Below are positions 8,794 to 16,856 of a stretch of 33,903 nucleotides of DNA, piece by piece. Position 1 is the stretch's first letter, and each line of letters starts with the position of its first letter. A model generated the notes under the pieces. The model worked only from the letters and a program-made list of their open reading frames with translations, was not told where the DNA came from and did not search any database. The position numbers and the translations under genes were made by a program. The stretch comes from Phycisphaerae bacterium (GTDB lineage: Bacteria; Planctomycetota; Phycisphaerae; Sedimentisphaerales; Anaerobacaceae): positions 31,626-65,528 of the forward strand of contig JAABXR010000057.1 in NCBI GenBank assembly GCA_011776225.1, given 5' to 3'.

Positions 8794-9978
8794 TCAGATT
8801 TTCAGTTCCTTTTTGGCCTCGGCGATTTTCTCAACAGCGAAATCCAAATCCTGCTGGTTGTGGGCTGCGGATATCTGGGTGCGAATTCGCGCAGCTCCTT
8901 TGGGGACAACCGGATACGAGAACCCTATCACGTAAACTCCCTTTTCCAGTAGCTTTTCTGCCATTTTTTGAGCAAGGACCGCATCCCCAAGCATAATCGG
9001 CACAATAGGATGTTCGCCGGGAAGAACTTCTAATCCGAGTTTGGCGATTTTCTCCCTAAAATAGCTGGTATTGGTCTGGAGTTTGTCCCTCAATTCGGTG
9101 GAAGCCGAGAGGATTTCGAGCACTTTTAGCGATGTGGCGACGATGGCCGGTGCCAGCGTATTGGAGAAAAGGTAAGGGCGGGACCGCTGGCGGAGCATCT
9201 CGACAATCTCTTTTCTTCCGCTGGTGTACCCGCCGCTGGCGCCGCCGAGGGCCTTGCCGAGCGTCCCTGTTATGATATCGACGCGCCCCATTACATCACG
9301 ATATTCGTGGGTGCCTTTGCCGTGCCGGCCGATTACGCCGACTGCGTGTGAATCATCAATCATAACGAGGGCATCGTATTTTTCAGCAAGATCGCAAATC
9401 TCGTTTAGCTTTGCGATGGTTCCGTCCATTGAAAAGACCCCATCGCTGGCAATCAGCCTAAAGCGTGCCGATTGGGCCTGCTTTAGTTTATCCTCTAAAT
9501 CCTCCATATTTGAGTTTTCAAATCGCAGTCGCTGGGCCTTGCAAAGGCGTATACCGTCTATAATGCTGGCGTGGTTAAGATTGTCGCTTATGACGGCATC
9601 ATCTGCGGTGAGCAGGGTCTCGAATAATCCCGTGTTGGCATCGAAGCAGGAGCAATACAGGATGGTATCTTCGGTACCAAGAAATTCGGAGATTTTTTCC
9701 TCCAGCTCCTTATGTATCTGCTGTGTTCCGCAAATAAATCGAACGGAGGACAGGCCGTATCCCCATTTATCGTAACTTTCCTGTGCGGCCTGTATAACTT
9801 CAGGGTGGTCGGCGAGCCCAAGATAGTTGTTGGCGCACAAATTCAGGACTTTTTGTCCGCCCTGAACCGTAATCATGGCCTGCTGTGGACTGGTTATGAT
9901 TCTTTCTGCCTTGTAGAGTCCATTGTCTTTTATTTGTTCAAGCTCTCCGGATATGTGAGTTTTCATCGCTCCAAACAT
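8794..9978 (-). CDS. kbl: Glycine C-acetyltransferase (2-amino-3-ketobutyrate CoA ligase)
   Basis: [44 protein letters not shown] and [15 protein letters not shown] motifs of the alpha-oxoamine synthase family; adjacent to tdh. Confidence 0.95.
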   Translation of the reverse strand: MFGAMKTHISGELEQIKDNGLYKAERIITSPQQAMITVQGGQKVLNLCANNYLGLADHPEVIQAAQESYDKWGYGLSSVRFICGTQQIHKELEEKISEFLGTEDTILYCSCFDANTGLFETLLTADDAVISDNLNHASIIDGIRLCKAQRLRFENSNMEDLEDKLKQAQSARFRLIASDGVFSMDGTIAKLNEICDLAEKYDALVMIDDSHAVGVIGRHGKGTHEYRDVMGRVDIITGTLGKALGGASGGYTSGRKEIVEMLRQRSRPYLFSNTLAPAIVATSLKVLEILSASTELRDKLQTNTSYFREKIAKLGLEVLPGEHPIVPIMLGDAVLAQKMAEKLLEKGVYVIGFSYPVVPKGAARIRTQISAAHNQQDLDFAVEKIAEAKKELKI

Positions 9979-10011
9979 ATTCTGTCCCCTGCAATTGTTA
10001 CTGGTGATTAT

Positions 10012-11040
10012 TTATTTTTCCGCCCAATCCAAAATGACTTTCCCCGATTTTCCCGAGGCCATAACTTCAAAGGCCTTAGCATACTCAGTATAGTGAAACT
10101 GATGAGTTATAAGCGGTGTGATATCTATACCGCTACGAATAAGCATAGTCGCCTTATACCAGGTTTCGTACATTTGCCTGCCGTAAATCCCTTTGATAGT
10201 AAGACCGTTGAAAACGATATAGTCCCAGTCGATAGAGGTTTCCGGCATTATTCCTAACAGGGCGATTTTACCGCCATGGCACATATTGGCAAGCATGCTC
10301 TTGAATGCATCAGGACTTCCCGACATTTCAAGGCCGACATCAAAACCCTCTTTCATACCGAGTTTCCTGGCGGCGTCTTCGATTTTGTTATTTCCGACAT
10401 CCAATGTCAGCGTAGGCCCCATTTTTTTGGCAAGTTCGAGTCGATATGGATTTATGTCGGTAATCACAACATAGCGGGCACCTGCGTGTTTGGCTACGGC
10501 GATTGCCATGCAACCGATAGGCCCTGCACCGGTTATCAGCACATCTTCTCCAACCAGGTCGTAAGAGAGAGTTGTGTGCACGGCATTGCCGAAGGGATCA
10601 AAGCAGGAAAGTACATCCGTTGGAATCTCAGGATCACAATACCATACGTTGGTCACGGGAATAGCTAAATATTCAGCGAAAGCGCCGTCCCGGTTTACAC
10701 CGATACCTTTTGGATCTCTACAGAGATGCCTTCTCCCGGCCAAACAGTTTCTGCACCGTCCGCACACGACATGACCTTCACCGCTGACAATGTCTCCCGG
10801 TTCAAAGTCATGTACATTGCTACCGATCTTTTCAACTGTGCCTACAAACTCGTGGCCAATAGTGAGAGGCGGCTTTATCGTCTTTTGGGCCCATGCGTCC
10901 CAATTGTAAATATGAATATCTGTGCCGCAAATTGAGGTTTTGTTAATTTTGATGAGAACGTCATTGATACCAATCTGCGGAGTGGGTACATCTTCCAGCC
11001 ATAATCCAGGCTCAAAATTCTTCTTAATCAGTGCTTTCAT
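10012..11040 (-). CDS. tdh: L-threonine 3-dehydrogenase
   Basis: Zinc alcohol dehydrogenase family: [49 protein letters not shown]; upstream of kbl on the same strand. Confidence 0.95.
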   Translation of the reverse strand: MKALIKKNFEPGLWLEDVPTPQIGINDVLIKINKTSICGTDIHIYNWDAWAQKTIKPPLTIGHEFVGTVEKIGSNVHDFEPGDIVSGEGHVVCGRCRNCLAGRRHLCRDPKGIGVNRDGAFAEYLAIPVTNVWYCDPEIPTDVLSCFDPFGNAVHTTLSYDLVGEDVLITGAGPIGCMAIAVAKHAGARYVVITDINPYRLELAKKMGPTLTLDVGNNKIEDAARKLGMKEGFDVGLEMSGSPDAFKSMLANMCHGGKIALLGIMPETSIDWDYIVFNGLTIKGIYGRQMYETWYKATMLIRSGIDITPLITHQFHYTEYAKAFEVMASGKSGKVILDWAEK

Positions 11041-11128
11041 AACTTTATTCTCTTCGCAATTTTACATAATGCCGATGTTATCTTCTTTTACCCGGAACCT
11101 GTCATTTTCAATCCCGGCAGCGAGCATC

Positions 11129-11881
11129 TTACCATTTTTTCTGTTGGAGCTTGCGTGTTTTCTTATGGTCTGTCATATCATGTGCCAGAGATGTTATTGT
11201 TATAAAGCCAAGTTCCAGAGACGTTGTATCCGTGGGCTCGTCGTCAAGCAGGTGTTGAATTCCGGTCAATTGAAAAACAGTCTGGCCCTGTTCATTTTTC
11301 TGCGGTACGTAATACTCGTCAAAACCCTGGTGCGATTGCGGCACAACTCTTACACCTTTCGGCTCACCTTTTGATAATTGCGGTATATTGACGTTGATGA
11401 CGTCGCCGCTTTTGAGCGGCATGAGTTTCTTTAGGATTCTCGCGCAGTGTACAGCGGCCTTTTCGAAATCTCCCGGTACGCCGGGTGCCTCAACGCATAG
11501 ACTCATTGCCACGGCTGGGATTTTTAAGAAGGCGCCCTCCATCGCGGCGGCGACAGTACCGGAGTAGTAAACGTTTATTCCCGCGTTTGCCCCGTTGTTT
11601 ATGCCGGCAACGAGCAGGTCTATCGGCCCATCGTGTAGCTGCATGACCGCCAGCTTGACGCAGTCGGCGGGGGAGCCCTCGATGCTAAAACCGACAAACT
11701 GGCCATTTATATCTACCTTATTATACACTAAAGGGTGGTGGTACGTAATGCTGTGACTGGCGCCGGACCGGCTTCCCGCCGGTGCAACGACGGTCACATC
11801 ACCCATTTTGACCAGCTCCTTATACATTGCCGCCAGGCCCGGTGCGAAAATGCCATCGTCATTTGTCAATAGTATTTGCAT
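11129..11881 (-). CDS. surE: 5'/3'-nucleotidase SurE
   Basis: MQILLTNDDGIFAPGL...VVAPAGSRSGASHSIT...GSPADCVKLAV...LLVAGINNGANAGINVYYSGTVAAAMEGA. Confidence 0.96.
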   Translation of the reverse strand: MQILLTNDDGIFAPGLAAMYKELVKMGDVTVVAPAGSRSGASHSITYHHPLVYNKVDINGQFVGFSIEGSPADCVKLAVMQLHDGPIDLLVAGINNGANAGINVYYSGTVAAAMEGAFLKIPAVAMSLCVEAPGVPGDFEKAAVHCARILKKLMPLKSGDVINVNIPQLSKGEPKGVRVVPQSHQGFDEYYVPQKNEQGQTVFQLTGIQHLLDDEPTDTTSLELGFITITSLAHDMTDHKKTRKLQQKKW

Positions 11882-12007
11882 CTGTCGTATCGCTTATATT
11901 GTTTTGTGTTTAAAGGCGGTAAAGCCGCCGGCTAAATACTAAGTGGGCATTGTAATGGCATGTAGAACCTCTGTCAATTGACAGCTTTGGGGCAAGGTGT
12001 ATAATAC

Positions 12008-12721
12008 TTGGCCATGGAAAAATATTCGCCGGATAAAAAGTGTGTAGTGATGAGCAGGGATGAGGTTCGTGCGGTTGACCAGTGGGCGATAAATACACTT
12101 GGTGTGCCCGGTGTGGTTTTGATGGAAAACGCCGGACGGAGCTGTGCCGAATTGATTAAAGAGAAACTGGCGGAAGCTTCCGAGCCGAAGGTTTGCATAT
12201 TCTGCGGGACGGGAAACAACGGCGGTGATGGGTATGTGATTGCCAGGCACTTGTTAAACTATGGCTTTAGAGTCACCGTGGTGATATGTGGTGACCGCAG
12301 TAAAGTCAAAGGGGATGCAAAAATAAACCTCGATATTTTAGAGCGGATGGGTCAGACGATCAATCTGTTAGACCTAAAGGGTGACGATATTCCCGGCCAG
12401 GTTATAACTTTTGCAGCCAGTGCTGATATGCTGGTTGACGGTCTCTTCGGCACCGGATTGAACGGACAACTCAGTGATGCGTACAAACAATTGGTTGAGA
12501 GCATAAATAGCGAGAATCGCCCTGTTTTGGCGGTTGATATCCCATCGGGGCTGGATTGTGATACGGGTGAGCCGCTCGGTGCAGCTATCAGGGCAAAATA
12601 TACTGTAACCTTTGTTGCAGTGAAAAAGGGTTTTACAAACACAGATGCAGTAAGCCAATATACAGGTGATATTTTTATCGCCTCGATTGGTGTTGAACCG
12701 GGTGATGATGTATCACATTAA
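12008..12721 (+). CDS. nnrE: NAD(P)H-hydrate epimerase (YjeF N-terminal domain)
   Basis: MSRDEVRAVDQWAI, VLMENAGRSCAELI, CGTGNNGGDGYVIARHL, VDIPSGLDCDTGEPLG motifs. Confidence 0.9.
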   Translation: MAMEKYSPDKKCVVMSRDEVRAVDQWAINTLGVPGVVLMENAGRSCAELIKEKLAEASEPKVCIFCGTGNNGGDGYVIARHLLNYGFRVTVVICGDRSKVKGDAKINLDILERMGQTINLLDLKGDDIPGQVITFAASADMLVDGLFGTGLNGQLSDAYKQLVESINSENRPVLAVDIPSGLDCDTGEPLGAAIRAKYTVTFVAVKKGFTNTDAVSQYTGDIFIASIGVEPGDDVSH

Positions 12722-14166
12722 AACGCACCGGCAGTGCCTGCCTGTGTTTCATAGCCGATGAAAAACAGGAATCTTTCGTAGTTGAAAACAGGTATCAACA
12801 AGGCCTGTGCCTGTTTTTGAATTTCCTGATAATGTTCGCGTTTTTGCCGTGAAGCCTCGTATCTCTCCGTTGCCATCGGATCCATTTCCAATTCGGTAGC
12901 AGACGGTCTGATAAGGACGCTCGGTTGTTTTCCGAGAATCAGAAAGTCAGTCTCGATGGAAATTTCGTTGGCCACTTTGCCGCCCCACTTCTCAATAAGT
13001 GTTTTTAGTTTATCGGCCGCATCATTTTCAATATTTCCATCGCCATTAAGGTCAAATTCACCTTCTATCGAGAATACGTTTGTTTTGTCGCTGTCCCAAA
13101 TTAGGTTTGCAATAATATCATCCAGTATAATCGGCCTTTTAATTTCCGACTTGGTTATAAGTGCCGTCGAGATGTTTTTATCAACGCTGAATACTTTGAT
13201 TTCGGCCTTTCCTTTGCCGTCTTTTGGTATGGGCATGTTCTTGTCGTAAACCGTAAAGGTTAAGCCCGGATAAACACGGTCATCCTTTCCGATATTCAGA
13301 TGCACGACTTTGGCCGAATTATCAACCAATATGATCTTGCCATCACTCTTATGGGCCACGACCTCACTATCCGGCAGCGGCACAATCTTGTTAAGCTCAT
13401 CCTGGAGGCTTTTCATTTTATCCTGGGTCATTTGCAATTGTGCCTGAATCTGGAGCTTCTCCTGGTGTTCCTTCTCACGATTGGCTTTTTCTTCATTCAG
13501 TTCTGCAGTGAGATCCAGAACCCTCTCATCAGTGGTTTTTCTCAGATCGACTTCAAGGTCATTATAGTCTTTCTTAATACTGTCAATTTCCTGGCGGTAG
13601 CCTTCCTTCTCAGCTAACCATGTTCGTTCCTTGTTGTAGGTTGCATCCTCTAAGTTTTTATAATCGTTTGTTTTGACGGTAAGCTCTTGCTCTGTAGCTT
13701 GCAGCGTATCGATTGTACCGTCCAGTTTTGTTTTCAACTTCTGTACTATCTGGACGAATCCGGTCGTATTGGGATCGATACTTTCAGGCTCAATATGTGT
13801 CTGGACCAGGGTTCTAGTATCTTCGAAATTTCTGTTGGCGGTGTCCACTTTGACTTCTGCAGAGGTATCCTCGGGTAAGCCCCCAATGATCAGATATACA
13901 GCCTGGTCAAGATAGTCGACCATCGTAGCAAGTCTGCTCTTGCCGGCCTGTTTTGCCCCAACTATCGTTCCTATTCTTTGCAGTTCCGCTGAGGTTGCTA
14001 TCTCTCTAAGGTTGCTTTGTGCTTCTTCTGCTATTGTCCTCTGGTCTTCGAATTTGACGTAGTAGATAACTGCAACAGTAGTTGCTGCGATGAAAAGCCC
14101 AACAAAGAGTATTAGGGTATACAACATAGCGTCGCTTTGCTGTCTTTTTGCTGGCGACATAACCAA
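12718..14166 (-). CDS. Hypothetical membrane-anchored coiled-coil protein
   Basis: One N-terminal TM segment (MLYTLILFVGLFIAATTVAVIYYV) followed by a long Glu/Lys/Gln-rich coiled coil and a globular C-terminal region. No family recognised. Confidence 0.75.
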   Translation of the reverse strand: MVMSPAKRQQSDAMLYTLILFVGLFIAATTVAVIYYVKFEDQRTIAEEAQSNLREIATSAELQRIGTIVGAKQAGKSRLATMVDYLDQAVYLIIGGLPEDTSAEVKVDTANRNFEDTRTLVQTHIEPESIDPNTTGFVQIVQKLKTKLDGTIDTLQATEQELTVKTNDYKNLEDATYNKERTWLAEKEGYRQEIDSIKKDYNDLEVDLRKTTDERVLDLTAELNEEKANREKEHQEKLQIQAQLQMTQDKMKSLQDELNKIVPLPDSEVVAHKSDGKIILVDNSAKVVHLNIGKDDRVYPGLTFTVYDKNMPIPKDGKGKAEIKVFSVDKNISTALITKSEIKRPIILDDIIANLIWDSDKTNVFSIEGEFDLNGDGNIENDAADKLKTLIEKWGGKVANEISIETDFLILGKQPSVLIRPSATELEMDPMATERYEASRQKREHYQEIQKQAQALLIPVFNYERFLFFIGYETQAGTAGAF

Positions 14167-14310
14167 CCTCCTAAGAAATTTGTTTAGTGTTTAGCGAATA
14201 ATTTTTCGTGTCTTAGAGCTATTATAGCCCGAAAATCCATATAAGTCAAGTAAAAACAGCCTATTGCGCCACGGCGTTGTGTATATCGGACGTCAGGCAG
14301 CTTACTTTTG

Positions 14311-15000
14311 TCATAATTTGTCCAAAAGAGGGGGTAATTGGCTGATTTGGCTTATTTTGTATTTGGCCTCAGAATCCGGTTCCTGGGAAGATTCTAAGTG
14401 CAATCGGGCCGGTCGGATTATCTGTATTGTTGTAAATCCAAGCCTGTTTGGCGCGATAAAATCCTTCATCTGGTTGTCGGCCACGTAGGCCATAGATTGG
14501 GATTTTACATTTAGGGTCTCAATAAGCTTTTCAAAGCCGGCAGGTGACGGCTTCCAGAATTCTCTGCCAAGCTGCTCGGTATAGATTATGCACTTAAAAT
14601 ATTGTTCGATTCTCAGGGCCTGTACTTTTAGTTGTTGTGAGGGTAAAAAACCGTCTGTCAGTATAGCTAAAGTGAATTTTTCACTAAGTTTGGAGAGAAC
14701 TTGCTGTGATTGGCGGGGTAGCGTTATATTTGGTTCGTGGCCGCGATAGACTTGTATTAGCTGTCGGATAAGCTTGTCATCATAGTCTATACCGAGTTCG
14801 TTGAGGGCCGCATTGAAAGTTTTTGTGTGATTGCCTGCATTAAATTGCCTCCATAATGCATCGAAAATATGCTCGGCTTGTGGAAAATCAGGCAAATTGG
14901 AAAGAAACTCAGACACAGATGTGAAGCCGCTCTTACAATACTCGACTTCATCATAAAGCGTGTCGTCTAAATCAAAAACAACGGTCGTTATCATAGTCAT
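14311..15000 (-). CDS. HAD-superfamily hydrolase
   Basis: TVVFDLDDTLYDE (motif I), LAILTDGF (motif II), WKPSPAGFE (motif III Lys), YVADNQMKDFIAPNRLGF (motif IV). Confidence 0.88.
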   Translation of the reverse strand: MTMITTVVFDLDDTLYDEVEYCKSGFTSVSEFLSNLPDFPQAEHIFDALWRQFNAGNHTKTFNAALNELGIDYDDKLIRQLIQVYRGHEPNITLPRQSQQVLSKLSEKFTLAILTDGFLPSQQLKVQALRIEQYFKCIIYTEQLGREFWKPSPAGFEKLIETLNVKSQSMAYVADNQMKDFIAPNRLGFTTIQIIRPARLHLESSQEPDSEAKYKISQISQLPPLLDKL

Positions 15001-15065
15001 TTACTATTTATTATTGACTATTTACCATTTTCAATATTCAATTGTCAATAATCAATATTCAATGA
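15001..15065. repeat. Degenerate tandem heptanucleotide repeat tract
   Basis: Parses as TTACTAT TTATTAT TGACTAT TTACCAT TT TCAATAT TCAATTG TCAATAA TCAATAT TCAATGA. Confidence 0.75.
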
Positions 15066-15076
15066 AAGGCCAGGAT

Positions 15077-15982
15077 ATGAAATATTTGCAAATCATGCGT
15101 CCCCTGCACTGGACCAAGAATGTCTTTGTATTTGCAGCCCTGATATTCGGAAAACAACTCATTGGCCCGTTTGATGAAGTGTTTTCGGCTGTTGTCAGTG
15201 CCTTTGGTGCTTTTTTCTGTTTTTCTCTGGCTGCCTCCGCCATCTATATCTTCAACGATATAATTGACCGCGAGACGGATGGCCTCCATCCCGAAAAATC
15301 ACAAAGACCGATAGCAGCAGGAGCCGTAACCGTTGGTTCCGCCCAGGCTGTCTCTGTCTTATGTGCCTTAGCGGCGATCTTGGGAAGTTACTTTCTTGTT
15401 AGAGAACTTACGATTATCATTCTGATATATATTGGGCTGATGGTTCTTTATTCACTCCTGCTGAAAAAAATGATGATTCTGGACTGTGTAACCATATCGA
15501 TTGGTTTTTGTCTTCGTGCTATTGCCGGGGCTGTTGTTGTTGATGTATTTATCTCGCCATGGTTGATTATTTGTACCTTTGCCGTGTGTCTTTTCCTCGC
15601 TTTCAGCAAGCGCCGCAGCGAGATAGCACAGCTTCGTGAAAACAGCGAGGCATTTCGCAAAACATTGGCCGGCTATACACCGGAACTCCTGGCCCATATG
15701 CTCGATGTAACCAGCGGTCTGGCAATTGTATGTTTTTTGCTTTACGCGATGGATCGAAGGACTCTTGATATTTTCGGCACTAACAACCTTGTCTATACGA
15801 CGCCGATAGTTTTGTACTGTGTTTTCAGGTTTAGTGCGCTGATACAAAAGGGCAAATACTCCGGCCCCGTACAACTTATAATGTCGGACCGGCCGTTCCA
15901 AATCGGCTTTGTGCTGTGGATTTTGGCTTGTATTGGAATTATTTACGCTGACAAGCTCGGTATCAGTTTTGGCAGCTTTTAA
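15077..15982 (+). CDS. UbiA-family prenyltransferase, decaprenyl-phosphate phosphoribosyltransferase (DPPR synthase)-like
   Basis: MRPLHWTKNVFVFAALIFG, NDIIDRETDGLHPEKSQRPIAAG. The NDxxDxxxD motif and N-terminal 'RPxHWTKN' are characteristic of DPPR-synthase-like UbiA members. Start moved from the ORF-track 14960 to the ATG at 15077 (SD-like aaagg at 15065-15069); the extension lies in repeat DNA. Confidence 0.85.
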   Translation: MKYLQIMRPLHWTKNVFVFAALIFGKQLIGPFDEVFSAVVSAFGAFFCFSLAASAIYIFNDIIDRETDGLHPEKSQRPIAAGAVTVGSAQAVSVLCALAAILGSYFLVRELTIIILIYIGLMVLYSLLLKKMMILDCVTISIGFCLRAIAGAVVVDVFISPWLIICTFAVCLFLAFSKRRSEIAQLRENSEAFRKTLAGYTPELLAHMLDVTSGLAIVCFLLYAMDRRTLDIFGTNNLVYTTPIVLYCVFRFSALIQKGKYSGPVQLIMSDRPFQIGFVLWILACIGIIYADKLGISFGSF

Positions 15983-16002
15983 CTTATAGATTGACTGCGT
16001 AG

Positions 16003-16044
16003 TTATGAGCTCACAACTCATAGACAAAAAACTACAAACTAATA
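16003..16044. repeat. Second short degenerate heptanucleotide repeat tract
   Basis: Parses as TTATGAG CTCACAA CTCATAG ACAAAAA ACTACAA ACTAATA, ending at the ATG of the next gene. Confidence 0.5.
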
Positions 16045-16763
16045 TGGGTGAACAACGGTTACAGAAGGTATTAGCAGCGGCGGGTGTTGATTCGCGCAGG
16101 AAATGCGAAGAGCTGATACTTAACGGGGTTGTCCGCGTAAACCGAAAAGTGGTGGATAAGCTGCCGGCCTTTGTCGATCCTGCAAAGGATGTCATAACGG
16201 TAGACGGCAGGAAAATTCAGGCTGCTCAGAAAGTATATTACCTTTTGAATAAGCCCAGGGGGGTTGTTTGCACAAACCGCGATCCACAGGGCAGGAAAAA
16301 AGCGATAGACATAATCCCATCAGCCGAACGTATCTTTTGTGTTGGCAGGCTCGATATCGATACAACTGGAATAATTATCCTCACTAACGACAGCGACCTG
16401 GCAAATAGATTAACACATCCTAAATTCGGTTTGTCTAAAACTTATGTTGTCAGGGTAAAGGGCCAAATTGCCGGCGAGGCGGCGGGAAAGTTGAAAAAAG
16501 GAATTTGGCTGGCGGAAGGCAAAACGGGCAGAGCGTCGGTTAAAATATTAAAGCGCAACTATAAGGAATCATTGATTGAGATTACTATTCGGCAAGGCCT
16601 TAACCGGCAGATTCGCAGGATGTTGGCAAGGGTGGGGCTGCCCGTAAAATCATTGAATAGAACACGTATCGGCAGGCTTAACACGCGAGGTCTGGGTGTT
16701 GGAAAGTTTAGAACGCTTACAAAAGCTGAAGTGGCATACTTGAAAAAAGCTACTATCGGCTGA
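16044..16763 (+). CDS. Pseudouridine synthase, RsuA/RluB family
   Basis: S4 domain (EQRLQKVLAAAGVDSRRKCEELILNGVVRVN), GRLDIDTTGIIILTNDSDLANRLTHP catalytic motif, RQGLNRQIRRMLARVG. Start placed at 16044 (MGEQRLQK) instead of 16005. Confidence 0.92.
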   Translation: MGEQRLQKVLAAAGVDSRRKCEELILNGVVRVNRKVVDKLPAFVDPAKDVITVDGRKIQAAQKVYYLLNKPRGVVCTNRDPQGRKKAIDIIPSAERIFCVGRLDIDTTGIIILTNDSDLANRLTHPKFGLSKTYVVRVKGQIAGEAAGKLKKGIWLAEGKTGRASVKILKRNYKESLIEITIRQGLNRQIRRMLARVGLPVKSLNRTRIGRLNTRGLGVGKFRTLTKAEVAYLKKATIG

Positions 16764-16856
16764 TAAGATGTTACCAAAAAGATGATGAAGTATTGAACGT
16801 TCTGATAAAATAGCGGCGTGTTCGCAAAGATCAAAGCTGTTCAAGAGAATCAATAA

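Noticed and set aside
9224-9775. Plus-strand 183-aa ORF opposite kbl
   Set aside because: Ser/Pro/Arg-rich shadow frame of a confident kbl gene.
14960-15076. N-terminal extension of the prenyltransferase (MSSKSKTTVVIIVIYYLLLTIYHFQYSIVNNQYS...)
   Set aside because: It translates the heptad repeat and overlaps the divergent HAD gene; conserved homology starts at MKYLQIMRPLHWTKN and an SD-like aaagg precedes 15077.
15452-16195. Minus-strand 247-aa ORF opposite the prenyltransferase and pseudouridine synthase
   Set aside because: Spans two well-supported plus-strand genes; composition typical of a shadow ORF.
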